A stretch of 64,000 nt of DNA, taken from assembly GCF_001650635.1 (NCBI RefSeq), contig NZ_LWQU01000104.1, positions 1 through 64,000 on the forward strand, written 5' to 3'. This stretch comes from Magnetospirillum moscoviense. Lineage in GTDB: Bacteria; Pseudomonadota; Alphaproteobacteria; Rhodospirillales; Magnetospirillaceae. The position numbers and the translations under genes were made by a program. Below the pieces are notes generated by a model, which was not told the DNA's origin, ran no database searches, and worked only from the letters and a program-made list of their open reading frames with translations. Positions 7,477-15,842 of the stretch are shown here, piece after piece. Position 1 is the first letter of the stretch. Every line of letters starts with the position of its first letter.

Positions 7477-8852
7477 GCGTCTTCCAGGCGGACGATATCG
7501 TCCTCGCCGACATATTCCCCCGACTGGACCTCGATCATCCGCAGCGGCAGCCGGCCGGGATTTTCCAGCCGGTGCGGGGTTCCGGCCGGGATGAAGGTCG
7601 ATTCGTTCTCGCGCAGCGTGAACGTCTGCTCGCCGCAGGTCACCAGGGCGGTGCCGGTCACCACCACCCAATGCTCGGACCGGTGCCAGTGCTTCTGCAG
7701 GGACAGCTTCGCTCCGGGATTGACCTGGATGTGCTTGACCCGGAAGCGGTGGCCGTCATCGAGATTCTGGAACCAGCCCCAGGGGCGCCAGGCGCGGCTG
7801 CCATGGGTGGCCTCGGACCGGTTCTTGGCCTTCAGGGCCTCGACGATCTTCTTGACGTCCTGGTCATGCGCCTTGCCGGCGACCAGAACGGCGTCGTCGG
7901 TGGCGACCACCACCAGATCCTTGACCCCGATGGTGGTCAGCAGGCGGTCGTCGCTGCGCAGATAGCAGCCTTCGGTACCGGTGGTGATGACGTCGCCGAT
8001 GGTGACGTTGCCGTTGTCGTCGGGCTGGCTTTCCTGCCACAGCGACGACCACGAGCCGATGTCCGACCAGCCCATCTCGACCGGCACCATGGCGGCGCGG
8101 GCGGTCTGTTCCATCACCGCGTAATCGATGCTTTCGCCGGAAAGGGTGGCGAACGGTCCTTCGGCCAGGCGGAAGAAGAACAGGTCGGTCGCGCCTTGTT
8201 CCAGCGCGTCGCGGCAGCCCTGGATCATGCCGGGGCGCAGGCGGGCCAGTTCCTCAAGGTACAGGCGGGCGGGGAACAGGAAGATGCCGCTGTTCCAGGC
8301 ATAGGTGCCCTCGGCCAGATAGGTTTCGGCGGTGGCGCGGTCGGGCTTCTCGACGAAGCGCCGCACGGTGAAGCCGTCCATCACCGCCTCGCCCCGCTGG
8401 ATATAGCCGTAACCTGTATTGGGCTCGGTCGGCTCGATTCCGAAGGTCACCAGATGGCCGGCCTTCGCCAGCGGCATGGCCTTGGCGATGGCAGCCTGAA
8501 AGGCGGCGACGTCGCGCACCAGATGGTCCGACGGCATCACCAGCAGCAGCGCGTCCGGTTGATCGGCGGCCAGCAGGGCGGCGACGGCGACGGCGGGCGC
8601 GGTATTGCGGCCGCACGGCTCGATGACGATGGCTTTGGGCTCGATGCCGATCTCGCGCAATTGCTCGGCGACGATGAAGCGGTGTTCCTGATTGCACACC
8701 ACGATGGGGGCGGCGTTGGCCCTGAGCGCGGTCTCCTGCAGCAGCGTGCGCTCGGACAGCAGTTTCAGCATCTGCTTGGGCATCATCTCGCGCGACAGCG
8801 GCCACAGGCGGGTGCCGGCACCACCGGACAGGATCACGGGAATCAAGGTCAT
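7455..8852 (-). CDS. manC: Mannose-1-phosphate guanylyltransferase / mannose-6-phosphate isomerase
   Basis: A 465-residue bifunctional enzyme of the ManC/AlgA/XanB type at the usual length. The N-terminal pyrophosphorylase domain shows GGAGTRLWPLSR (10-21) and a FVEKP motif. The C-terminal cupin isomerase domain shows the metal-site QKHWHRSEHW at 386-395. It makes GDP-mannose, the precursor for the GDP-deoxysugar enzymes at 1.3-4.4 kb. The start is the ATG at 8852, overlapping the upstream SDR stop (ATGA). It is the last gene of a four-gene minus-strand operon and collides tail to tail with the Nudix gene. Confidence 0.93.
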   Translation of the reverse strand: MTLIPVILSGGAGTRLWPLSREMMPKQMLKLLSERTLLQETALRANAAPIVVCNQEHRFIVAEQLREIGIEPKAIVIEPCGRNTAPAVAVAALLAADQPDALLLVMPSDHLVRDVAAFQAAIAKAMPLAKAGHLVTFGIEPTEPNTGYGYIQRGEAVMDGFTVRRFVEKPDRATAETYLAEGTYAWNSGIFLFPARLYLEELARLRPGMIQGCRDALEQGATDLFFFRLAEGPFATLSGESIDYAVMEQTARAAMVPVEMGWSDIGSWSSLWQESQPDDNGNVTIGDVITTGTEGCYLRSDDRLLTTIGVKDLVVVATDDAVLVAGKAHDQDVKKIVEALKAKNRSEATHGSRAWRPWGWFQNLDDGHRFRVKHIQVNPGAKLSLQKHWHRSEHWVVVTGTALVTCGEQTFTLRENESTFIPAGTPHRLENPGRLPLRMIEVQSGEYVGEDDIVRLEDAYGRTEK

Positions 8853-9763
8853 CGGGTGTTTCTCCAAGCCGACGTCATGCGGGCCAAGCCGTCCTTCAGG
8901 GACAAAGGCGGGGTCCATCCCAACGCCCTGAGAGGCGAATCATCGACCACCAGCGATCCGGTCAGGCGCCTGATGGTGCCAGATCGGCCGAGCAGTCGGA
9001 AGAGGATCGCGGGCAGCGGGATCAACCGGGCCGGCCGGCCCAGGCCGGCGCCCAGCAGGCGCAGTAATTGCGATGTCGAAACGTCTTCGCCGTCGCGGAT
9101 CAGGAAGGTGCCCGCGGCCCGGCGTTCCAGCAGGAATCCCAGCGCATCGGCCAGATTGTCGATGCCGACCAGCGAGCGGCGGTTGGCCAGCCCACCCAGC
9201 GGCAAGGGCAGGCCGGTGTTCAACACCTTCAGCAGTGTCGCCAGGTTGCCCTTGGCGCCGGGGCCGTGGATCAGCGGCGGGCGCAGGATGGTCAGGGCCA
9301 TCGGCCCGGCGACGGCGCGCAAGCCTTGCTCGGCCTCGGCCTTGGCTATGCCGTAGGGATCGCACGGGGCCGGCGGGTCGTCGGCGGTGAACGGCCGGTC
9401 GGGAAGAGTGGCCTCGCCATTGACCTTGATGGAGCTGGCGAACAGAAAATGCTTCACCCCGGCGCCGGCGGCCTGTTCGGCCAGGTGCAAGGTGGCGTCG
9501 CGATTGATCCGGCGAAACAGCGCCAGCGGATCGGTCTCGGCTTCCTGCATGACATGGGCGCGGGCGGCCAGATGCACCACCGCCTCGACACCATCAAGCG
9601 CCGGGCGCCAGTCGGTGTCGGGGCCTAGCTCGCCGATGCGGATCACCACCAGCCCCGGCAGATCGCGGCGGCTGGCGGCCACCACCCGATGGCCGCGCGC
9701 CATCAAGGCGCGGCAGACCGGACCGCCGACGAAGCCGCTGGCGCCGGTGACCAGGATCTTCAT
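8849..9763 (-). CDS. NAD-dependent SDR epimerase/dehydratase, WbpV-like
   Basis: A 304-residue extended SDR with Rossmann GASGFVGG near the N-terminus (residues 7-14), a SSIKVNGE active-site Ser/Thr region and a YGIAKAEAE segment carrying the YxxxK pair. It sits directly downstream of a WecA/WbpL-like transferase with ATGA overlap. In Pseudomonas the analogous pair makes (WbpV, C4 reductase of UDP-4-keto-QuiNAc/FucNAc) and transfers (WbpL) the first O-unit sugar. By analogy it may finish UDP-QuiNAc or a related 6-deoxy-HexNAc. I chose the ATG at 9763 because the upstream extension is Arg/Pro-rich shadow sequence inside the neighbouring gene. Confidence 0.8.
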   Translation of the reverse strand: MKILVTGASGFVGGPVCRALMARGHRVVAASRRDLPGLVVIRIGELGPDTDWRPALDGVEAVVHLAARAHVMQEAETDPLALFRRINRDATLHLAEQAAGAGVKHFLFASSIKVNGEATLPDRPFTADDPPAPCDPYGIAKAEAEQGLRAVAGPMALTILRPPLIHGPGAKGNLATLLKVLNTGLPLPLGGLANRRSLVGIDNLADALGFLLERRAAGTFLIRDGEDVSTSQLLRLLGAGLGRPARLIPLPAILFRLLGRSGTIRRLTGSLVVDDSPLRALGWTPPLSLKDGLARMTSAWRNTR

Positions 9764-10749
9764 GCCGGGGCTCCCTTCGACCAGCGACTCAGCACAGCCA
9801 GCAGGGCGGCGACCACCGCGATGGCGGCGCCAAGCCCGACCCAGGTCAGGCCCATGGCGGCCAGGGCGGCGGCGCCGATCAGCACGATATTGGCGGCGCC
9901 GATGATTGCGGCCACCTGATCGTGGCGTTTGCCGCCCTGGACGGCGCGCTGATAGAAATGCAGGCGGTGGGCCTGCCACACCTTCTCGCCCCTGAGGGCC
10001 CGGCGGGTCAGGGTGATGGTGGCGTCGGCGACATAATAGGCCGGCAGGATCAGCGCGGCGGCCAGCTGGCCCTCGGCGGCCAGGGCGGCCAACAATCCGC
10101 CCAGCACGAAGCCGAACGGCACGCTGCCGGAATCGCCCAGGAACATCCGGGCCGGGTGCCAGTTGAAATGCAGGAAGGTTCCGCCGATCACCGCGACGGT
10201 CAGGGCGGCGGACGCCACCACCGGGTCGGCGCCGGCCAGACCGGCGACGATGGCGATGCCGCCGCCCAGCGACATCGTTTCGATCCCGGTGATTCCGTCG
10301 ATGCCGTCCATGAAATTATAAAGGTTGACGAACCACAGCCAGCCCAGGCCGGCCAGCAGTGCGTCGAGCCACCAGGGCAGGGCCGGGCTGATGACCCAGC
10401 CTGCCAGCATCGTCACACCCAAGGCGACCATGGCCGCCTGGACCAGGAAACGTGGGCCGGGGGCCAAGCCGCGCCGATCGTCGATCCACGAGACCGCCAG
10501 CAGAACCACCGTTCCCGCCCCCAAGGCCAGGGCCAAGGGGTGCCGAGCCTGCCATCCCATCAGCAGCATCAGCGCCGCCATCACCGGGCTGGTGGCCAGG
10601 CCGCCGCCGCGCGGGGTTGGCAGGGTGTGGCTGGACCGTTCGTTGGGAAAATCGAGGATCTGGCGCCGCTTCAGCCAGGACAGCACGGCCCGGCCGGCAA
10701 CCAGGGTGGCGGCGCCTGCGACCACTAGCCATGGCCAAGCCTGCGGCAT
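9760..10749 (-). CDS. Undecaprenyl-phosphate phosphosugar transferase (WecA/WbpL family, GT4-type)
   Basis: A 329-residue polytopic membrane protein of about ten helices. It has the family's cytoplasmic motifs: SWIDDRRGL (Mg-binding DD) around 87-95, NLYNFMDGIDG near 145, FLGDSGS near 205, and the basic HRLHFYQR loop that contacts the nucleotide sugar. The family moves HexNAc-1-phosphate from UDP to undecaprenyl phosphate at the inner membrane and starts repeat-unit synthesis. Overlap with the WbpV-like SDR suggests the first sugar is a 6-deoxy-HexNAc. The start could be ATG 10749 (AGGA 5 bases upstream) or the adjoining GTG 10752. Confidence 0.88.
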   Translation of the reverse strand: MPQAWPWLVVAGAATLVAGRAVLSWLKRRQILDFPNERSSHTLPTPRGGGLATSPVMAALMLLMGWQARHPLALALGAGTVVLLAVSWIDDRRGLAPGPRFLVQAAMVALGVTMLAGWVISPALPWWLDALLAGLGWLWFVNLYNFMDGIDGITGIETMSLGGGIAIVAGLAGADPVVASAALTVAVIGGTFLHFNWHPARMFLGDSGSVPFGFVLGGLLAALAAEGQLAAALILPAYYVADATITLTRRALRGEKVWQAHRLHFYQRAVQGGKRHDQVAAIIGAANIVLIGAAALAAMGLTWVGLGAAIAVVAALLAVLSRWSKGAPA

Positions 10750-10757
10750 CACCGTCC

Positions 10758-12914
10758 TTACTCCGCCAGGGCGACGCGCTGACCCCGGGCCAGCGAATCG
10801 AGCACGGCGATGGTGGCCAGGCTGGTCTCGATCAGCTCGGCCTCATCGACCGGAGCCGGGCCGCCGGCCGCTACCGCCGCGGCGAAGGCCTCCAGTTCCG
10901 CCCGGTGGCCCTTGTCCTGGCCCAATCCGGACTTTTCCGTGCGGGTCTTGCCGTTCTCGGTCACCGTCAGAGTCAGGAAATTGTCGATCACCAGAACAGT
11001 TCCGCCAGCGAAACACTCGAAGCGTTCTTTGGAATAGGACGAATCGCCCTGGGCGGTGTAGATGATGGTGGCTAGCGAGCCGTCCTTGAAGGCCAAGGTG
11101 ACGGTCAGGTCGTCGCAACCGCCATGGGTGACGCGGGCGGCATCGGCCTGGACGGTGGAGATCGGGCTGCCGACCAGGGTGCGGGCCAGATCGACGAAGT
11201 GGCAGACCTCGCCCAGAATGCGACCGCCCCCTTCCTCGGCGGCGTTGACCCAGCTTTCCGCCGGCAGTGCGCCGGCATTGACCCGGAGCACCAGGATCTT
11301 CGGCCCGTGGTGGCGGGCCAGCAGGGCGCGGGCCTTGACGGTCAGCGGTGCGAAGCGGCGGTTGAAGCCGACCAGGAAGAAACCGGCCGAGCCCCGGCGG
11401 GCGGCGATCACCTGGTTCAATTGCAGGCGATCCAGCGCCAGCGGCTTTTCGACGATCACCGACTTGCCGGCGGCCAGGCAGCGCGCCGTCAGCTCGGCAT
11501 GGTTGGAATGGCGGGTGGCCACCAGCACGCCGTTGATGGAGGGGTCGCCCAGTAATTGGTCGAGATCGGTGGTGGCGGTGGTGAAGCCGAAGGCGGTGCG
11601 GGCATGTTCGGCAGTCTGTCCGCGGGTGGTGCAGATGGTGCGGAAGTTGACGCCGGGCAGGCGCTTGAATTCCGGCAGCAGCACGGTGCGGGCGAAATTG
11701 CCGGCGCCGACCACGCCCAGCACGCAGCCGCCATCGGCGACAAGAGGCGCCGGGAAGATTGGTGTGGCGGCTTTTGTTGCCTCGTCGTAATGAAGGATGA
11801 CGCCCAGGTGGGGCTCGGCCCCGCGGGTGACCAGGTCATAGGCGCTTTCGGCGCGATCGAAGGGAAAGCGATGGGTGATCAGGGCGCCGACATCCAGGCG
11901 CCGGGCCAGGGTCGGGCTCATCAGACGCACGCATTCCTTCAGGTTTTCCGCCTCGGTCCAGCGCACCCAGCCGGCCGGATATTTCAGGCCCCGGCCTTCG
12001 AAATCCTCGTCATAGCGGCCTGGGCCATAGGACCGCGACACCATCAGCTGCAGTTCCTTCTTCATGAAGGCCGCATAGGGGAATTCGGTGCCGGTCTTGC
12101 CGACCATCACTACCCGGGCGCGGTCGCGGGCCAGCTCGGCGGCCAGTTCCAGCGGTTCCGCCGAATCGGTGGCGGCGCAGACCAGGATACCGTCGCATCC
12201 CAGGCCACCGGTCAGGGTGGCGACCGCCTCGGCCAGGCCGGGCTCGCCCAGTTTCCAGGACAGCTCGGCCCCGGTGCGCCGCGCCAGCTCCAGGCGCGCG
12301 GGATTGACGTCGATGGCGATTACCCGCACCCCGGCCAGGGTGGCCAATTGCTGGGCGATCTGGCCGACCAGGCCGACGCCCAGCACCGCGACGACGTCGC
12401 CCAGCTGCGGCGCCAGATTGCGCAGGCCGGCCATGGCGATGGCGGCGACGGTGCCGAAGCAGGCCTCCTCGTCCGAGAGACCGTCGGGGATGGGGGCGAC
12501 CAGATTGCGCGGCACCACGTTCAGTTCGGCATGGTTGGCCAGGCCGGCCCCGGCCATGGCGACGCGCTGGCCGACCTGGAACAGGCCTTCGCAGCCGGCG
12601 CCGACGGCCACCACCTCGCCGGCGGCGGAATAGCCCAGCGGCAGCGGCTCGTCCAGGCGGGCCATCACCGCCTTGAACGTGGCCAGCACGCCGTCGCGCT
12701 TGGCCTTGTCCACCACCTTGCGCACAAGGTCGGGCCGTTCCTTGGCCTTGCCGGCCAGGCTTTTCTTGGCGAAGTCGATGACCATCCGCTCGGTGCCGGC
12801 GGAAATCAGCGACGCCCGCGTACGCACCAGCACCGTCCCCGACCGGACCCGAGGCTCGGGGACCTCGGTCAAGGCCAGCTTGCCGGACCGCGCACTTTGG
12901 ATGACCTGCTTCAT
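10758..12914 (-). CDS. Bi-domain oxidoreductase (zinc-type ADH + Gfo/Idh/MocA fusion)
   Basis: A 718-residue fusion. Residues about 1-365 are a medium-chain alcohol-dehydrogenase-like domain (LGYSAAGEVVAVG, then the nucleotide-binding VLGVGLVGQIAQQ near 185). Residues about 380-718 are a Gfo/Idh/MocA dehydrogenase (GVVGAGNFA, then VIVEKPLAL). Such bi-domain oxidoreductases recur in exopolysaccharide loci next to heparinase-family lyases and asparagine-synthetase-like enzymes. Both of those occur in this window, but only an asnB is adjacent. The substrate is unestablished; oxidation of a nucleotide sugar or uronic acid is the usual guess. It is the first gene of the minus-strand operon ending in manC. 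Confidence 0.85.
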   Translation of the reverse strand: MKQVIQSARSGKLALTEVPEPRVRSGTVLVRTRASLISAGTERMVIDFAKKSLAGKAKERPDLVRKVVDKAKRDGVLATFKAVMARLDEPLPLGYSAAGEVVAVGAGCEGLFQVGQRVAMAGAGLANHAELNVVPRNLVAPIPDGLSDEEACFGTVAAIAMAGLRNLAPQLGDVVAVLGVGLVGQIAQQLATLAGVRVIAIDVNPARLELARRTGAELSWKLGEPGLAEAVATLTGGLGCDGILVCAATDSAEPLELAAELARDRARVVMVGKTGTEFPYAAFMKKELQLMVSRSYGPGRYDEDFEGRGLKYPAGWVRWTEAENLKECVRLMSPTLARRLDVGALITHRFPFDRAESAYDLVTRGAEPHLGVILHYDEATKAATPIFPAPLVADGGCVLGVVGAGNFARTVLLPEFKRLPGVNFRTICTTRGQTAEHARTAFGFTTATTDLDQLLGDPSINGVLVATRHSNHAELTARCLAAGKSVIVEKPLALDRLQLNQVIAARRGSAGFFLVGFNRRFAPLTVKARALLARHHGPKILVLRVNAGALPAESWVNAAEEGGGRILGEVCHFVDLARTLVGSPISTVQADAARVTHGGCDDLTVTLAFKDGSLATIIYTAQGDSSYSKERFECFAGGTVLVIDNFLTLTVTENGKTRTEKSGLGQDKGHRAELEAFAAAVAAGGPAPVDEAELIETSLATIAVLDSLARGQRVALAE

Positions 12915-12918
12915 AGGA

Positions 12919-12948
12919 TTGCCCCTGGCCTGAACCCAGGGCTATATA
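12919..12948 (+). promoter_or_regulatory. Candidate promoter for the asnB-like operon, with inverted repeat in the spacer
   Basis: TTGCCC (12919-12924) and TATATA (12943-12948) are 18 bases apart in the 68-base divergent gap. Transcription would start about 28 bases before the ATG at 12983. The spacer holds an inverted repeat, CCCTGG (12923-12928) and CCAGGG (12936-12941), that could be an operator or chance GC structure. A good minus-strand promoter for the oxidoreductase is not obvious here. Confidence 0.45.
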
Positions 12949-12982
12949 CGGCGATCCTTGGCCTTTGGGAAAGACCGAATCC

Positions 12983-14734
12983 ATGTGTGGCCTAGCCGCG
13001 ATTCTCGCCGGAGCCGGCGCTTCCCGTCCGGTGGATGCCGACGAGTTGGTGCGGATTCGCGATGCCATGACGGCGCGCGGTCCCGACGGCCGGGGTCTGT
13101 GGCTGTCGCCAGATGGCCGGGTCGGGCTGGCGCATCGCCGTCTGGCCATCATCGACCTGTCGCCGGCCGGGGCTCAGCCGATGGCCAGCACCTGCGGCGG
13201 CTATCGCATCGTTTTCAACGGCGAGATCTACAATTACCGGGCCTTGCGGGCCGAATTGGAGGCCGAGGGCGTCACCTTCCGCTCGCATACCGATACCGAG
13301 GTGATCCTGGAGCTGTATCGCCGCGACGGCATGGCCATGCTGGAGCGTCTGCGTGGCATGTTCGCCCTTGCCCTGTGGGACCAGGCCCGGCAGGGGATGC
13401 TGCTGGCCCGCGATCCCTTCGGGATCAAGCCGCTTTACGTCGCCGATGACGGAAGTACCCTGCGGGCGGCGTCCCAGGTCAAGGCGCTGCTGGCCGGCGG
13501 CGCCATCGACACCCGCCCGGATCCGGCCGGCCATGTCGGCTTCTTTCTGTGGGGCCATGTCCCCGAACCCCATACGCTGTACGACCGCATCAAGCCGGTG
13601 GCGGCGGGATCGTGGATCTGGGCCGGGTCCGACGGCACACGCCGGTACGGGCAATTCTTCGATCTGCGCGCGGAATTCGGACGCCCGGCCGGGCCAGCCG
13701 GGGCCAGCCTGCGCGAGGCCTTGCTGGACAGCGTCCGCCACCACCTGGAGGCCGATGTTCCGGTCGGGGTTTTCCTGTCGTCGGGGCTGGACTCGGCGAC
13801 CCTGACCGCCTGTACCCGCGAGCTGACGGAAACCTTGCCCCATACCGTGACGCTGGGTTTTCGGGAGTTCGCCGGCGGACCCAGGGACGAGACGCCGCTG
13901 GCCGAGCGCATCGCCGCCCATTACGGCACCCACCATCGCACCATCCATATCACCGCCGCCGATTTTGCCGCCCATCGCGAGCGCATCATCGCCGACATGG
14001 ATCAGCCGTCGGTCGATGGGGTGAACACATGGTTCGTGGCCAGGGCGGCGCGGGAATGCGGTTTGAAGGTCGCGTTGTCGGGGCTGGGCGGCGACGAGCT
14101 GTTCGGGGGGTATGATTCCTTTCGCCAGCTTCCCCGGCTGGTCGCCGCGATGGCGCCCCTGCGCCACGTGTCCGGACTGGGCCGAATGGTGCGACGGATG
14201 ACCGCACCGTGGATCGGGCGGTTTGCCTCGCCCAAGGCCGCCGGCCTGCTGGAATACGGGACCAGCTTCGGCGACGCCTATTTGTTGCGGCGCGGCCTGC
14301 ACATGCCGTGGGAACTGGCCGGGGTCATGGATCCCGAGATGGCCAGGATCGGCTGGCGCGACCTGCAGGCCCGTGCCGCCCTGGCGGCGGCGGCGGCGGA
14401 CATCGCGGGTGATCGCCGGAAGGTGTCCGCCCTGGAAATGGGCTTTTACATGCGCAACCAGCTTTTGCGCGACGCCGATTGGGCCGGCATGGCCCATTCG
14501 CTGGAAATCCGCGTGCCGCTGGTCGATGTCGAGCTGTTCCGGACGGTGGTCGCCCTGGCGGGCGACGGCCAAGGACCCGGCAAGCAGGACATGGCGGCCT
14601 GTTCGGTCCCGGCGCTGCCCCACGAGGTCCTCAACCGTCCCAAGAGCGGCTTCTTCGTGCCGGTCGCGCAATGGCTGGGCGAGCGGACGCTGAAGGGATG
14701 GGCGGCCAGGGTCTATGACGCGTTTGCCGCGTGA
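12983..14734 (+). CDS. asnB: Glutamine-dependent asparagine synthetase-like amidotransferase
   Basis: A 583-residue class II amidotransferase. The start must be the ATG at 12983, because maturation exposes the catalytic Cys2 (MCGLAA). The N-terminal glutaminase domain contains RRGPDG/NGEIYNY-type motifs, and the C-terminal synthetase domain has the ATP-pyrophosphatase motif SGLDS at 267-271. AsnB makes Asn from Asp with Gln and ATP. Copies inside polysaccharide loci (for example WbpS-type) are thought to amidate uronic acids of the glycan. A paralogue lies at 63.2 kb. The gene diverges from the bi-domain oxidoreductase. A weak GC stem followed by five T (14727-14760) lies just after the stop. 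Confidence 0.85.
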   Translation: MCGLAAILAGAGASRPVDADELVRIRDAMTARGPDGRGLWLSPDGRVGLAHRRLAIIDLSPAGAQPMASTCGGYRIVFNGEIYNYRALRAELEAEGVTFRSHTDTEVILELYRRDGMAMLERLRGMFALALWDQARQGMLLARDPFGIKPLYVADDGSTLRAASQVKALLAGGAIDTRPDPAGHVGFFLWGHVPEPHTLYDRIKPVAAGSWIWAGSDGTRRYGQFFDLRAEFGRPAGPAGASLREALLDSVRHHLEADVPVGVFLSSGLDSATLTACTRELTETLPHTVTLGFREFAGGPRDETPLAERIAAHYGTHHRTIHITAADFAAHRERIIADMDQPSVDGVNTWFVARAARECGLKVALSGLGGDELFGGYDSFRQLPRLVAAMAPLRHVSGLGRMVRRMTAPWIGRFASPKAAGLLEYGTSFGDAYLLRRGLHMPWELAGVMDPEMARIGWRDLQARAALAAAAADIAGDRRKVSALEMGFYMRNQLLRDADWAGMAHSLEIRVPLVDVELFRTVVALAGDGQGPGKQDMAACSVPALPHEVLNRPKSGFFVPVAQWLGERTLKGWAARVYDAFAA

Positions 14735-14846
14735 TGGTCCCCGATCCGGTCGCGGTTTTTGCTTGCCAGCACCCCCTTCATCGTAGCACTTGTGTCTCGG
14801 GTGGCCATCCTGCGGTGGCTCGCTTTTCTCAGGGTATGGAGGTGGC

Positions 14847-15821
14847 GTGACCGACTGCAGTGACACTCTGGACATCAGTATCGTCGTTCCCGCTTTCAAC
14901 GAGCGCGAGACGCTGGCCGCGCTGGTGGCGGGGGTGCGTGCGAGTCTGCAGCCGGTGCCCGGCCGAACCTGGGAAATCCTGTTTATCGACGATGGCAGCC
15001 AGGACGGCAGCTGGGACGAGATGACCCGCCTGGCCGCCGAGGATGGCTCGGTGCACGCCATCCGGATGCGGCGCAATTTCGGCAAGGCGATGGCGCTGTC
15101 GGTCGGGTTCCGGGCGGCGCGTGGCCGGACGATCGTGACCATGGACGCCGATCTGCAAGACGACCCGCAAGAGATTCCGCGTTTTCTCGACAAGCTCGAA
15201 GAGGGCTACGACCTGGTGTCCGGCTGGAAGGAACGCCGCCAGGACCCGCTGGACAAGACCTTGCCGTCGCGCTTGTTCAACGCGGTGACGTCGAAGGTGT
15301 CGGGCGTGAAGCTGCGAGACTTCAATTGCGGCTTCAAGGCCTATCGGGCCGGCGTGGTGCGCAACATTCGCCTGTATGGCGAGCTGCACCGTTATATTCC
15401 GGTCCTGGCCCACGCCCAGGGTTTCCGGATCGGCGAGATTCCCGTCCAGCACCATCCCCGTCGCTTTGGCGTTTCCAAATACGGGCTCGAGCGCTATGTC
15501 CGCGGTCTCTTGGATTTGCTGACCGTGGTGGCCCTGACCCGCTACTCGACCCGACCGGGCCATCTGTTTGGCGGCATCGGCGTGGCGCTGGGCCTGGTCA
15601 GCGCCGCGGTTCTGGCGTGGTTGACCGGCGTTTGGCTGTTCACCGACAACGCCATCGGCCACCGCCCGCTGCTGTCCTTCGGGGTCATGACCGGGGTGAT
15701 CGCCGTCCAGTTGGTCTGTTTCGGCATGCTGGCCGAGTTGATCGTCGCCAAGGGCGAACTTGTCGATCCCGCCTGTCTGGTGGCCGAGACCAGCCGAAAC
15801 GAACCACCCGGCGACAGCTGA
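14847..15821 (+). CDS. GT2 glycosyltransferase, polyprenyl-phosphate type with C-terminal membrane helices
   Basis: A 324-residue relative of the enzyme at 0.1-1.1 kb. FIDDGSQDGS is around 46-55 and the DXD-type Asp100-x-Asp102 is followed by LQDDPQE. A soluble core of about 235 residues precedes two membrane helices (about 235-300). It likely loads a sugar on undecaprenyl phosphate at the inner membrane. The GTG at 14847 is preferred because GGAGG lies 4-5 bases before it; an upstream in-frame start would add a Cys/Gly-rich tail not typical of the family. It begins a tight group with the acylation genes. The 112-base gap before it shows no clear promoter. Confidence 0.85.
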   Translation: MTDCSDTLDISIVVPAFNERETLAALVAGVRASLQPVPGRTWEILFIDDGSQDGSWDEMTRLAAEDGSVHAIRMRRNFGKAMALSVGFRAARGRTIVTMDADLQDDPQEIPRFLDKLEEGYDLVSGWKERRQDPLDKTLPSRLFNAVTSKVSGVKLRDFNCGFKAYRAGVVRNIRLYGELHRYIPVLAHAQGFRIGEIPVQHHPRRFGVSKYGLERYVRGLLDLLTVVALTRYSTRPGHLFGGIGVALGLVSAAVLAWLTGVWLFTDNAIGHRPLLSFGVMTGVIAVQLVCFGMLAELIVAKGELVDPACLVAETSRNEPPGDS

Positions 15822-15842
15822 GACGGCACGGCGGACGGCGCG

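Noticed and set aside
14727-14760. Terminator after the asnB-like gene (CCGCG ... CGCGG followed by five T)
   Set aside because: The stem is only five base pairs with a 19-base loop; the T-run is suggestive but the hairpin would be weak.
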